DNA of 64,000 bases from contig NZ_FOVC01000001.1 of the NCBI RefSeq assembly GCF_900115045.1, positions 620,001-684,000 on the forward strand, read 5' to 3'. Of the stretch, positions 18,326 through 27,888 are shown in pieces. The translations under genes and the position numbers were made by a program. The notes beneath the pieces are model-generated. The model searched no databases. It had not been told where the DNA came from and worked only from the letters and a program-made list of their open reading frames with translations. The first letter of the stretch is position 1, and every line of letters starts with the position of its first letter. This stretch comes from Izhakiella capsodis. Its GTDB lineage: Bacteria > Pseudomonadota > Gammaproteobacteria > Enterobacterales > Enterobacteriaceae.

Positions 18326-19143
18326 GTACAACGGCAGGGATTGCGGTTTCTGACGTGACCGTAACTTACCGTAACGGTCACTCAGCGTTACGGCAGGCCA
18401 GCTTTAACGTACCCAGCGGTTCTATTGCGGCGCTGGTAGGAGTTAATGGTTCCGGTAAGTCAACGCTGTTCAAAGCATTAATGGGCTTTGTACGTCTTTC
18501 CAGCGGCGCCATATCCATACTTGGACGCACGACGAAGCAGGCGCTGCGTCAAAACCTTGTGGCTTATGTGCCACAAGCTGAAGAAGTGGACTGGTCGTTT
18601 CCGGTTTTAGTTGAAGATGTCGTGATGATGGGGCGCTATGGTCATATGGGGATGCTACGCATTCCTGGCGCTGAGGATAAACGTATCGTCAGCGAGGCGT
18701 TGGAGCGGGTCGATATGCTGGATTTTCGCCGCCGTCAGATTGGCGAGCTGTCCGGAGGGCAAAAGAAGCGTGTTTTCCTCGCGAGGGCAATTGCGCAGCA
18801 GGGTGAGCTTATTCTACTGGATGAGCCTTTCACCGGTGTTGACGTCAAAACTGAAGCTAAAATCACCAGCCTGCTGCACGAGCTTCGTATGGAGGGTAAA
18901 ACCATGCTGGTTTCCACCCATAATCTTGGATCGGTGAAGGATTTTTGCGACTATTGCGTGCTGGTGAAGGGGACGGTGCTGGCTTATGGGCCAACTGAAA
19001 CGACGTTTACAATGGAAAATCTGGAGCGGGCTTTCAGCGGCGTTCTACGCCATGTGGTATTAAGCGGGTCTGAAGATCGGATTGTCACCGATGATGAGCG
19101 CCCGTTCGTTTCACATCGTATTCCCGACAAAGAAAGGGCGTGA
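18322..19143 (+). CDS. sitB: Mn/Fe ABC transporter ATP-binding protein SitB/YfeB
   Basis: The 273-residue ATPase has Walker A in VGVNGSGKSTLFKALMG, signature LSGGQKKRVFLARA, Walker B in LILLDEPFTGVD and switch His in STHNLG. It powers import through SitC and SitD. Its start overlaps the sitA stop and its stop abuts sitC, giving a tight operon. Confidence 0.95.
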   Translation: MSTTAGIAVSDVTVTYRNGHSALRQASFNVPSGSIAALVGVNGSGKSTLFKALMGFVRLSSGAISILGRTTKQALRQNLVAYVPQAEEVDWSFPVLVEDVVMMGRYGHMGMLRIPGAEDKRIVSEALERVDMLDFRRRQIGELSGGQKKRVFLARAIAQQGELILLDEPFTGVDVKTEAKITSLLHELRMEGKTMLVSTHNLGSVKDFCDYCVLVKGTVLAYGPTETTFTMENLERAFSGVLRHVVLSGSEDRIVTDDERPFVSHRIPDKERA

Positions 19144-19145
19144 TA

Positions 19146-20018
19146 ATGGCATTTCTACTGGAACCTTTTCACTATCAATACATGCTGAATGCGATGTGGG
19201 TTTCGGCGACGGTAGGAGGGCTGTGCGCGTTCCTGTCCTGTTACCTGATGTTGAAAGGTTGGTCATTAATTGGCGACGCACTGTCGCATTCAATCGTACC
19301 GGGAGTGGCTGGCGCTTATATGCTTGGCGTGCCTTTTTCAATCGGTGCTTTTCTATCCGGTGGTCTTGCTGCCGGCAGCATGTTATTTCTCAACCAACGC
19401 ACACGCCTGAAAGAGGACGCTATTATTGGGCTGATTTTTTCCTCTTTTTTTGGTATTGGGCTGTTTATGGTGTCGCTGAACCCGACATCCGTCAATGTAC
19501 AAACTATCGTGCTGGGTAATATCCTGGCGATTGCTCCTTCAGATATTCTCCAGCTTGCCATTATTGGCGCGGTCTCCATTATGGTGCTGTTCTTTAAGTG
19601 GAAAGACCTGATGGTGACCTTCTTCGATGAGAATCATGCCCGCACTATCGGCCTGCGTCCAGAGCGGCTTAAGCTGATTTTTTTCACGCTGCTGGCGGCC
19701 TCAACTGTCGCAGCATTGCAAACGGTAGGCGCTTTTTTGGTGATTTGCCTGGTCGTTACGCCCGGAGCGACCGCCTGGCTATTGTCAGACCGCTTCCCGC
19801 GCTTGCTGTGCATTGCTGTGGCCATCGGCAGCGTGACAAGTTTCCTCGGTGCATGGGCAAGTTACTACCTCGACGGCGCTACCGGCGGCATTATTGTTGT
19901 TGCACAAACATTGCTTTTTCTGCTGGCATTTATTTTCGCCCCGACTCACGGACTGCTGGCTAACCGTCGGCGCGCCCGCCAGGCAACAGGAGAGAATCAT
20001 GATAACCGCGCTGCTTGA
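19146..20018 (+). CDS. sitC: Mn/Fe ABC transporter permease SitC/YfeC
   Basis: This 290-residue integral membrane protein of the ABC-3 family has about eight hydrophobic segments and the family stretch LKGWSLIGDALSHSIVPGVAG. It forms the metal channel with SitD. ATG at 19146 is preferred because AAGGG lies about 8 bases upstream; GTG at 19140 overlapping the sitB stop is the alternative. The 3' end overlaps sitD by 20 bases. Confidence 0.94.
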   Translation: MAFLLEPFHYQYMLNAMWVSATVGGLCAFLSCYLMLKGWSLIGDALSHSIVPGVAGAYMLGVPFSIGAFLSGGLAAGSMLFLNQRTRLKEDAIIGLIFSSFFGIGLFMVSLNPTSVNVQTIVLGNILAIAPSDILQLAIIGAVSIMVLFFKWKDLMVTFFDENHARTIGLRPERLKLIFFTLLAASTVAALQTVGAFLVICLVVTPGATAWLLSDRFPRLLCIAVAIGSVTSFLGAWASYYLDGATGGIIVVAQTLLFLLAFIFAPTHGLLANRRRARQATGENHDNRAA

Positions 20019-20865
20019 GCCTTTTCAGTTCAGCTTTATGACCAGCGCGCTGCTGGCCGCGCTGCTGGTTGCGATACCGTGCGCACTGCTTTCAGTCTTT
20101 CTGGTACTGAAAGGCTGGGCACTGATGGGCGATGCAATGAGTCATGCGGTTTTTCCCGGCGTTGTGCTGGCCTGGATGCTCAGTATCCCTCTCGGTGCTG
20201 GCGCTTTTGTCGCCGGACTGTTCTGTGCGCTGGCAACGGGCTTTTTGAAAGATAATAGCCGGATTAAACAGGATACAGTGATGGGAATCGTATTCTCCGG
20301 TATGTTTGCCGCCGGTCTGATCCTCTATATCGCGCTTAAGCCAGAGGTTCACCTCGATCATATTTTGTTCGGCGATATGCTGGGTATAACCTTTACCGAT
20401 ATGCAGCAGACGATGGTAATCTCGGCCGTAGTCGCCGTAGTGATCGCCGTTAAATGGCGTGACTTTTTGCTGTTCTGCTTTGATATACAGCAGGCAAGGG
20501 CCTGTGGATTGCGCACCGGCTGGCTGCACTACGGCCTGCTATGCATGGTCTCTCTGACGATAGTGGCAACACTCAAATCAGTTGGAATTATTCTGTCGAT
20601 CTCGTTATTGATCGCGCCCGGCGCAATTTCTGTTTTGCTAACCCGACGCTTTCATCAGGCATTGCTGATCGCTGTGGCCATCTCGATCATTATCTCTATG
20701 GCAGGCGTGTATCTGTCGTTCTATATTGACAGTGCACCGGCTCCAACCATCGTGGTGCTGTTTGCCGGCGTATTCGTTGTTACTTTTATTTTTTCCAGTC
20801 TGAGCGTACGTCGGCGGGAGCGCCAACGCCTTATATCAGATCAAACTGATCCACGGTACCAATGA
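19999..20865 (+). CDS. sitD: Mn/Fe ABC transporter permease SitD/YfeD
   Basis: The 288-residue ABC-3 family permease is paralogous to SitC, with the matching motif LKGWALMGDAMSHAVFPGVVLAW. ACAGGAG precedes the ATG. It is the last gene of sitABCD. Downstream, an imperfect CCTGTTTGCGCC/GGCGTAAGCAGG hairpin (about 20875-20905) without a T-run may end the transcript. Confidence 0.94.
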   Translation: MITALLEPFQFSFMTSALLAALLVAIPCALLSVFLVLKGWALMGDAMSHAVFPGVVLAWMLSIPLGAGAFVAGLFCALATGFLKDNSRIKQDTVMGIVFSGMFAAGLILYIALKPEVHLDHILFGDMLGITFTDMQQTMVISAVVAVVIAVKWRDFLLFCFDIQQARACGLRTGWLHYGLLCMVSLTIVATLKSVGIILSISLLIAPGAISVLLTRRFHQALLIAVAISIIISMAGVYLSFYIDSAPAPTIVVLFAGVFVVTFIFSSLSVRRRERQRLISDQTDPRYQ

Positions 20866-21124
20866 TAGTCAAATCCTGTTTGCGCCGTAAAATGGCGTAA
20901 GCAGGCTCCTCTAATCCGCATGTTGGCTAACCCGCGCTCACACTTCAGTATCCAATCAACCCCCTGATAAGCAATAACAAACCAGGCAAGGTTACCAGGC
21001 CCGCATGAAAAATTGCGCCATTTTATGTGCGGATCAAGCAGATTTTCTGCTTTCCTGGTAAGAATAGCCGCTGGCGTGTTAAATTAATCAATATTAGCGC
21101 GACGAAAAGGAATTTAAAAAGACT

Positions 21125-21150
21125 AAAAAATCGCCATTCGAAAATGGCGA
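21125..21150 (-). terminator. Rho-independent terminator with UUCG tetraloop
   Basis: The stem TCGCCATT/AATGGCGA spans 21131-21150 with a TTCG loop on the minus strand, followed by TTTTTT. It has no protein-coding gene to serve on that strand. Confidence 0.85.
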
Positions 21151-21200
21151 ATAAAAAGGAATGAAAAAAATTGCAGTGCAGTAAATTGCTCAGGTCTTAC
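21125..21200 (-). ncRNA. Candidate FNR-activated small RNA
   Basis: On the minus strand, a start near 21200 would give an RNA of about 76 bases. It begins GTAAGACCTG and has a U-rich single-stranded stretch (UUUUUUUCAUUCCUUUUU) suited to Hfq. It ends in an 8-bp stem UCGCCAUU/AAUGGCGA closed by a UUCG loop and followed by six U. A TAATAT -10 (21205-21210) and an FNR box centred at 21240.5 sit at class-II spacing. No ORF is present and no gene precedes the terminator on this strand. It does not look like FnrS of E. coli in sequence. Confidence 0.6.
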
Positions 21201-21204
21201 AAGA

Positions 21205-21247
21205 ATATTATTGCCTGGATAGCATTTATAAAATTGATCCATATCAA
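21205..21247 (-). promoter_or_regulatory. FNR-type class II promoter (FNR box plus -10)
   Basis: TTGAT-N4-ATCAA at 21234-21247 is a perfect FNR palindrome. A TAATAT hexamer at 21205-21210 on the minus strand sits where a -10 belongs if the box is centred at -41.5. Because the box is palindromic it might also act toward luxR, but that start is about 340 bases away. Confidence 0.65.
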
Positions 21248-21588
21248 TTTAATTCAATGAGTAACTAAACCACGATTAAATGAAAATCACTATTTTCTGA
21301 TTTGCAGAAAAAGCGATCATTATTTCAGAGCGTATAACCTGAGAGGGTGATCTCGAAGATCTTTAGCATATCTGATTGACATTATCAGGATGGAAAAATG
21401 TAAATTAGTATATTTGACGGGATAAATGTAATGTATAGTAGTGTTAGTTAATAAAAAATTCTTGGTTTAGATATTATCATTTTAACTAAAGGTAAAGGGT
21501 TGGAAATTTTTATTTATGTTAAAAAATATGATTACCTAGTTGCGCATTTAACTCTTAAGCGCTATCTTGAATATATTAATGACACATA

Positions 21589-22329
21589 ATGGAATTTTAT
21601 ATGAAAAACTACTTTAATGATAAAAAAATAAATTCATTAATAAAGAAAAAATTAGATAATGAAATCAATGCTTATGGAGGGTTTAAGTATGCGTACGCAA
21701 TACTAAATAAAAAAGATCCAAATGATATGGAGATCATTAATAATCACGAGCCTTGGTTTGAACTTTATTTGACTGGAAGTTATCAGTTGATTGATCCCGT
21801 TATCTTAAAAGCCTTGGATAGAGTACAAGACTTCCCTTGGGACGAGAAATTGATGATCACATCTGAGTTGAAGTTATCGAATATATTTAAAGCCGGTGAA
21901 GATTATAATATAAATACTGGGCATACTTTTTTACTCCACGATAATAAATCTAATCTCGCTATGTTATCTATCTTCGGATACACAGTTGATAAAATTAATT
22001 TTAGAGAAGTTATCTCCGAGAATAAATTTAACTTACAATATCTATTGATTTCTATTCATCAAATGTTACTTGAGTTATATAAAGAAATTGACGGTAAAAG
22101 GAGAGAGAAAAATCATGTATTAACAAATAGAGAAAATCAAATATTATATTGGGCTAGTTTGGGTAAAACTTATCAAGAAATAGGGATGATACTTAGCATA
22201 GGAATTAGTACTGTAAAGTTTCACATGAGAAATATAGTCAATAAATTAGGCGTATCAAATGCTAAGCATGCAATAAAGTTAGCTGAAGAACTTAAAATCA
22301 TCCGCCCACTAACAAGTCAGGATCAATAG
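21589..22329 (+). CDS. LuxR-family quorum-sensing regulator (EsaR/ExpR type)
   Basis: The 246-residue protein has an N-terminal acyl-homoserine-lactone binding domain (YQLIDPVILKALDRVQDFPWDE, with the conserved Trp and Asp pocket residues). The C-terminal LuxR HTH (about 180-240) reads LTNRENQILYWASLGKTYQEI and ISTVKFHMRNIVNKLGVSN. By eye it aligns along its length with EsaR of Pantoea stewartii; members of that group often repress DNA in the apo form. It is convergent with, and overlaps by 32 bases, the luxI gene, the usual arrangement for this subgroup. Codon use is very AT-rich, unlike neighbouring operons, suggesting acquisition. A second ATG lies four codons in. Confidence 0.92.
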   Translation: MEFYMKNYFNDKKINSLIKKKLDNEINAYGGFKYAYAILNKKDPNDMEIINNHEPWFELYLTGSYQLIDPVILKALDRVQDFPWDEKLMITSELKLSNIFKAGEDYNINTGHTFLLHDNKSNLAMLSIFGYTVDKINFREVISENKFNLQYLLISIHQMLLELYKEIDGKRREKNHVLTNRENQILYWASLGKTYQEIGMILSIGISTVKFHMRNIVNKLGVSNAKHAIKLAEELKIIRPLTSQDQ

Positions 22330-22996
22330 CAATAGGCCACTCAGTAAGTTTTTTTTCATCCACATTACTAGTCATCATTAATTTGTTGATAAGATTATAA
22401 ATATTTTCTTGATTTGTTGGCATGGCAATGAAGTATATTGTTTCATTCTTTTCTGAAATTCCCTCTGATATTATTTTCACATTCCATTGTGCTCTTTTGA
22501 AAATGGTATACATCTGCTTGCTTACGATCGAATACATTGCTTCATATTGTGATTTTCTGACAAAATTGATCATTGATATAAATAGAATTAAACTTAAACC
22601 TTTACCAAAAAGATTGTGTTTTTTTGTTACATCTTTATCAATAAACAACCGGCTTGCTTCGATGAAGTTACCAAAAGGTATATTTATATCATCGAAGTAT
22701 GGAGAAAAAACCTCACTTATCATGTTATCATTATTAAGTTCAATTAATCTTACGCCGAATAATATATCACCTTTTAGCTCCCCTAAGATATACTTGGTGT
22801 TTGAGTTATCATATTTATCAAATTCCATGTTCAATTCACAGCTTACCTGCCATTTCAATCTATCGTAAAATGTTTTTTTTCGTAAAACGTATAGACACTT
22901 GAGCTTATCGCTTGAAAGATCATCAAATTTTTTATCACTGACGTGAATCATATGATCTTCAGTGTGATTCAAGGAGGATGTCTTAATATTTAACAT
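22298..22996 (-). CDS. Acyl-homoserine-lactone synthase (LuxI family, EsaI-like)
   Basis: This enzyme makes an N-acyl homoserine lactone from SAM and an acyl-ACP. The invariant LuxI residues are present: Arg and Phe in LRKKTFYDRLKW, the Trp there, Glu/Asp in NMEFDKYD, Arg in LFGVRLIEL, Phe in SEVFSPYF, and Glu and Arg in FIEASRLFID. The 3' end overlaps luxR by 32 bases. ATG at 22996 has AAGG upstream; ATG at 22951 matches the EsaI N-terminus better in length but lacks a ribosome site. The C-terminus is longer than in EsaI. The acyl chain cannot be deduced. Confidence 0.92.
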   Translation of the reverse strand: MLNIKTSSLNHTEDHMIHVSDKKFDDLSSDKLKCLYVLRKKTFYDRLKWQVSCELNMEFDKYDNSNTKYILGELKGDILFGVRLIELNNDNMISEVFSPYFDDINIPFGNFIEASRLFIDKDVTKKHNLFGKGLSLILFISMINFVRKSQYEAMYSIVSKQMYTIFKRAQWNVKIISEGISEKNETIYFIAMPTNQENIYNLINKLMMTSNVDEKKLTEWPIAIDPDLLVGG

Positions 22997-23533
22997 TTAT
23001 GGGCCTTGTGATTGTTTGAGTTCCAAGATTGATATTATAGAGGCTGAAAAATCTAAAGTGTAGTTTTTAATACTATTTTACATAAAATAATGGAAAATAA
23101 AATTACAAAAAAATACTCGCGAAATTAGATATATATATCTAAGAACCTGATGTTATTTCAAAGTGAGGGATATTAAAAGTTATTTAACGTAAATATTTTA
23201 AACAGATCATTATAATTTTAGATGCTGGAGATCATAGAGTGGATAACTAACAGGCATAGCTTATATGTTATTATAGGATTGTATTTTAACGACCGGATGG
23301 AATATATAAATTTACGCAGATTATAGCATGTGGTAGTGCCCTGCTAACCCAGTTCAAAAAAATTTGTCAACCCCTGAATGGAGTAAGCAGATCGTTCTGA
23401 TCTAAAGAATTGAGCTCCTTCTTTCTAGGCTGGTTTTAACGCGTCTCTATTTGTACCGCTTGGGCACTTTTTCCTCAAGCAAATGACGATAACTGACACG
23501 ATGCCGGTACGAAAGGATTCGTACCGGTCGCAA
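22997..23533. promoter_or_regulatory. AT-rich region upstream of luxI, with a lux-box-like palindrome and a hairpin after digH
   Basis: There is no supported gene. At 23061-23075 TAGTTTTTAATACTA pairs 6 of 7 positions around its centre and lies about 65 bases ahead of luxI, a possible lux box. At 23504-23527 a perfect 10-bp stem CCGGTACGAA/TTCGTACCGG follows the digH stop on the minus strand and may terminate it, though no T-run follows. Confidence 0.45.
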
Positions 23534-24850
23534 TTAGTCGCTCCAGCGGCTATACAAGTAATCAACTGCTTCGCGGGTTTGCGGCTGGTTCAGGAAGTCT
23601 TCTCTAAACAGGATGGTACCCTGAATTTGTGGTAGCGATTCATTCAGATCGAGCTGTTTTTTTAGCTCCGGCACGCCACCTTCAAGCGCCCAGTCCGGCT
23701 CCTTACTGGAAGGCTCGCCGACCTTATACAGTGCAATGCCAATATAGAGCTGCGTATTGGTGGTTGCGACCACGTTTGCCCACCATTTTGCCAGGACGTC
23801 GTAGCGCGCTGCGCTGCGCGAGAAAGGCCAGTAAAGCTGGGGGGCGATGTAATCAAGCAAACCCTGCTGCACCCAGCGTCGCGTGTCGGCATAAGATTCA
23901 TCGTAAGCCGCCGCACCGCGCGTATCAGACCCAGCAGCGTCATGGGATAAGTTACGCCACACCCCGACTGGACTGACGCCGAATTCGACATGCGGTTTCA
24001 GCTGATGGATAGTGCGCGAAACCTGCTCAATCAGTAACTCAGTATTATGACGACGCCAGTCTGCCTTACTGTTAAATCCCTGACCAAAAGCCTTATAAGT
24101 CTGACTGTCGTTCAGGGCAGAGTCAGAGGATTCACTGTAAAAGTAATCATCAAACTGCACGCCATCGATTGGATAATGTTTCACGACTTCGGCGACGATG
24201 CTGGTGATCCAGTCGCGTACTTGCGGTATCCCCGGATCGAGGACAAACCGATTGCTTGCTACCCTTATCCAGTCGCGATGCAGAACGAAAACACTGGCAG
24301 GATGTTGAGATCGCGTGCGATCCAGCGCGGCAACGGTTGCGGCATTGGTATTTACCGAAACACGATAGGGGTTGAACCAGGCATGTACTTTTATACCGCG
24401 CTTATGGGCTTCATTCAGCACAAACTGCAGCGGATCATAGCCCGGATATTCACCGATTCTGCCGGTCAGCATATCTGACGAGGGTAAGATGTTTGATTGC
24501 CAAAGTGCGGTGCCGTCGGGCTTAACCTGAAAGAAAAGGGTATTAATACCGAGACGTTGCAGTTTATCGAGCTTTTCTCTTAATGCCAGCTTCTGCTGGG
24601 TAGCGCGTAACACAGGGTTGCTGGTGTTGATTGAGGAGACTGGCGGCCAGTCAAGCCGTGAAACGGTTGCCAGCCAGACGCCGCGCACCTGCGGTTGTTT
24701 CTCTCGGACCAGCGGCTCAGGCAGTGCCTTTGGTTTTGAATTAGCCTCCGCTGTCACAGCAGAAAAAGGGGTGATGAGGCTATGCGGTGGCTCTGAGGTA
24801 CAGCTGGTAAGCAAAAATGCAGCTGCAGCTAGCAGACCGTTTCTTTTCAC
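23534..24850 (-). CDS. digH: Peptidoglycan glycosidase lipoprotein DigH (YddW)
   Basis: DigH cleaves peptide-free (denuded) glycan strands at the division septum. The 438-residue protein starts with a lipoprotein signal (AAAAFLLTSC, lipobox Cys near residue 17) and continues into a GH10-like TIM barrel. Segments nearly identical to E. coli YddW include RGVWLATVSRLDWPPVSS, FFQVKPDGTALWQSNILP, DPLQFVLNEAHKRGIKVHAW and VQFDDYFY. GTG is the start codon. It is transcribed as a single gene. Confidence 0.94.
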   Translation of the reverse strand: MKRNGLLAAAAFLLTSCTSEPPHSLITPFSAVTAEANSKPKALPEPLVREKQPQVRGVWLATVSRLDWPPVSSINTSNPVLRATQQKLALREKLDKLQRLGINTLFFQVKPDGTALWQSNILPSSDMLTGRIGEYPGYDPLQFVLNEAHKRGIKVHAWFNPYRVSVNTNAATVAALDRTRSQHPASVFVLHRDWIRVASNRFVLDPGIPQVRDWITSIVAEVVKHYPIDGVQFDDYFYSESSDSALNDSQTYKAFGQGFNSKADWRRHNTELLIEQVSRTIHQLKPHVEFGVSPVGVWRNLSHDAAGSDTRGAAAYDESYADTRRWVQQGLLDYIAPQLYWPFSRSAARYDVLAKWWANVVATTNTQLYIGIALYKVGEPSSKEPDWALEGGVPELKKQLDLNESLPQIQGTILFREDFLNQPQTREAVDYLYSRWSD

Positions 24851-25635
24851 TTGACTGAAAAGGGCAAAACAGCAAATGCGGCGAATGTTATGCTCCGATT
24901 TCGAGATGAGAATTAAGAGATGACATTCTCTTATTTTCGTAATTCAAGTCAATAACTCATAAAGATATCATCCTATTTAATCGTTCAACAGACAGACATA
25001 ACATCATAAAGCCACGCAGCGAAGTCCGATAATATCACCGGGAGCAGGTGATTTCTTCGCTGTCTGGCTATGCCGTGCACTTTGACTTAAAGTTTTTGTT
25101 GTACCTATAAATAATCGGGGCTTTTTTTGTAAGTGTGGGAGCTCAGTCGCTGTTGTTCACACAAACCAGATAACTCGCTCTGTAAAACCCGGTATCCTGC
25201 GGGCGAATGCACACTCCTCCGATCCCATTCCTACCAGTTTGAAAAACAGATAGCCTCTTCAGTTTTATCAACAACTGGTTGATATCGTTGTAGGTTTATG
25301 ACCGTTTAGTTAGCTGCTGCTATCGATGCTGAAGTTCGCTGAAGGTGCACATGTTGATATTAAAGACGCCAGCATCAGCTTAAGCGCATAGGAGGTGACG
25401 CGAATTAGGGTGTACTGGTAGAATGCGCGAGGTTATTTGTGTAATAGCAGTAAGCTGTGTTGACTGATGTTTATATCAGCATCATAATCTAAGAAAAACA
25501 ATGAGGTAGATTATGTTACCCTGTGGCGTCGACCAAATTTAGGGAGTGTTTAACTACCTAACATTACTGTTTGTATCGGTAGTTTGGCAGTTAGTAAATA
25601 CCTCTCTCATAAGTTAATGAGGAATTTGTAAAAAA
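24851..25635. other. Gene-free stretch with a nested stem-loop
   Basis: No supported coding sequence is seen. At 25017-25062 an outer 8-bp stem CAGCGAAG/CTTCGCTG encloses an inner ATCACC/GGTGAT stem, which may be a structured RNA or repeat remnant. The rest looks like decayed DNA. Confidence 0.4.
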
Positions 25636-26031
25636 AATGGAGAAAAGAATAGAAAAAGTAATGATTTAGAGGCTTCTGGCACAAGCGGTCGTTTCAAAAA
25701 AATAAGGACCTGGAACAGGAGAAGAAATTACTATATTAAACAGGTAAAGCTCAATACTAAAATTTATTTTGCAAAGCTTATCTGGGATAAGCATAAAAAA
25801 AACGTTTTTGATATCAAATCAATCAAAACTATACTGCTCGTGCGCAATGAAGGAACCATCGGAGATGTTGTGGTTTCGACACCACTAGTGAAAAGCCTCA
25901 ATGAGGCAGGATACAAAGAAGCGAGTCAAATAATTGTTGACAATAGAAAAATAGCTGATGTGGAAAAATTACCAGAACTTATAATGCAAGAGGTTATTAA
26001 AATGGGCGTATTAAAAAATAAAACGTCGTAA
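25636..26031 (+). pseudogene. Glycosyltransferase family 9 (LPS heptosyltransferase-like) remnant
   Basis: An open frame with no start near its left end encodes basic residues and then KTILLVRNEGTIGDVVVSTP, the nucleotide-sugar-side N-terminal motif of GT9 heptosyltransferases. After LVKSLNEAGYKEASQIIVDN it runs for only about 25 more residues to a stop. An intact enzyme has about 350 residues, so most of the gene is missing. It is AT-rich. Together with the O-antigen ligase fragment at 30057 it suggests the region once belonged to a lipopolysaccharide locus. Confidence 0.55.
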
Positions 26032-27888
26032 ATATTATTTGCGCAATTTTTTATTAAAAATAAACATCATAGATATTTTGAGTGGTTTCTTAAAAATACA
26101 GATTCATCTCAGAATAAAGTGATATTAATAGTGCAGGAGAGATAAAATGATTCCATTATAAAGAAAAATATCGATGATTCTTTCGTTACCTGTCAGAATG
26201 AATTATGTGATAATTTCTTTAATGAAACAATCAATTTGACGATAGGTGATTTTACTTTAAAATAATATAACTAGAAAAGTGTTTATAATTCGATAAAATA
26301 CTTTTAGTGATCTTACGGGGCAGATTTTCAGATTGTCTTTTTTGTATAAATATTCACGGGATTTGGTTTGTAAATAAAAATCATCACCTCCAGGGTTGGT
26401 TATTGACCCGTGATGGTTTAACTTCGTGATAAAGGCACTTTCTCTTTCAAGGAGAAACGTACAGGCTAAGAGATTAGTAACTACAGTGTTAATCGCCGAA
26501 TTATACTCAATAATAAAATACGTTATTTAATGATTAAAATATAATAGTCCCCAATTGATCCTGATTATGATTTTGAAAGGTTGAGATATGATTTTTGATA
26601 TAGAACTCTAATCCTTATACAAAACATAGGGTAATTCTCATATCTCATACTAGCAATTACGCAATATCTTCTCGTATAATTCTGCCGGAACGCAGTAAAA
26701 AGCAGGCTGATTGCGGTTAAAGATCGCAATCGTATAGCTATTAACGGCGTTGACTGTTGTTATTGGATTTATCTTGAGTTCACTGACACTGGCGTTTTAA
26801 TCGATAAGAATGATATTAAGGAATGATACCTGGGGAAGATTTAACCAGTATTGAAGATACTTATGATATGACGTGTTAACAGATTTTTTTTATGCTTAAA
26901 AAATGTTAAGCATATGAAAAGTTATGTATTATTTTTTCCTGACATGAAAGAAAATGTGTGGCCCGATAGATGCCTGCGGAGATTTTATCATCTTCAAGTC
27001 TTCTTTTCAGATACCTGTTGAAAAATGAGTCTAAGTGACTCTCTCGATGGAAGGTAAGTTCCATTTTCATGTGAAACCGTCACTATTATTGTTGGGGGGG
27101 GTATTCAGGCTGCCTATTGTACATCGTGATCTGTTCCGGGTAGTGCCGTTGATAAAAGTTTCCAGGACGGGCTATCGGCAGGTCATAAAGATGTCAGTAT
27201 GATATGCCGATTTTTTGATCCTGCCATACTGCTGGCTCGGTAGGGGAGCAGGTCAGCGTTCCTCGCTCCGGGCGCGAGCTCGGAGACGGCGTCTGAACTT
27301 CAGTCCGGGGATGACTGAGCGGCATCACGGCTGTTCAGATATCCGTGCTGGCAGATAACATCGCTCCGACATCTGATCACACATGATATTTACCGGCGGA
27401 TGAAAACTGCTGGTCGCTGGATGAAACGCGTTGGAGACGGCATACTTCCAGAAAAGATACCGGGGTGGGTGAGGCGCGGTTTATCTTCGGCAGTCGAAAA
27501 TGATCGGCTCTGTATGCAACTCTTACCGCCTATAGCACTGTCGGGAACAATACTGCGCTAAATTTAGTTAGTTGGTAATGGTCGTCTGAGCTGCTTTAGT
27601 TGTAACTGGTGGGGTTGTGCGCTGGCAGATAGTCGTCGCATGGCTTGAAACAGGTTTACCCCCTAGGGAAGTCTGAAAAAAGAATGAGTAGAAAACGTAA
27701 CGATCACTGCAGGAAACGCCAGGAATGGATGCGCATTGAACGTTAGACCGGCATGCATGAAGAATGCTCGATAAATGATTCAGAGAGAGCTTGCCTGGGA
27801 GCAGCCTGAGCGTGGCGGCGTGAAAGAACAGTGGCAGCATACCGAGCGCGAAATCGCGATAGAGATAGAAACTGGAGAAAAATGAACG
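26032..27888. other. Decayed, gene-poor DNA
   Basis: No intact gene is seen. A short frame at about 26161-26265 reads KKNIDDSFVTCQNELCDNFF in one frame and then stops. Composition changes from AT-rich (to about 26950) to moderate GC (27000-27560), as if two unrelated remnants were joined. No IS ends or tRNA were recognised. Confidence 0.4.

Larger units (their letters stand above)
20866..21588. other. Gene-free AT-rich region between sitD and luxR (holds sRNA candidate)
   Basis: There is no supported reading frame. Composition drops to strongly AT-rich from about 21050, marking the left part of the quorum-sensing island. It holds the FNR box and small RNA candidate described separately, and presumably the luxR promoter. 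Confidence 0.6.

Noticed and set aside
22422..22868. 148-codon plus-strand frame
   Set aside because: It is antisense to luxI, whose invariant catalytic residues are all present.
21034..23340. CRISPR array or tandem repeats in the AT-rich island
   Set aside because: No regularly spaced identical repeats were found there or elsewhere in the window.
24851..27888. tRNA gene or integrase that would mark an integrated island
   Set aside because: No cloverleaf with a T-arm GTTCRA sequence and no integrase motif could be seen in this gene-poor stretch.
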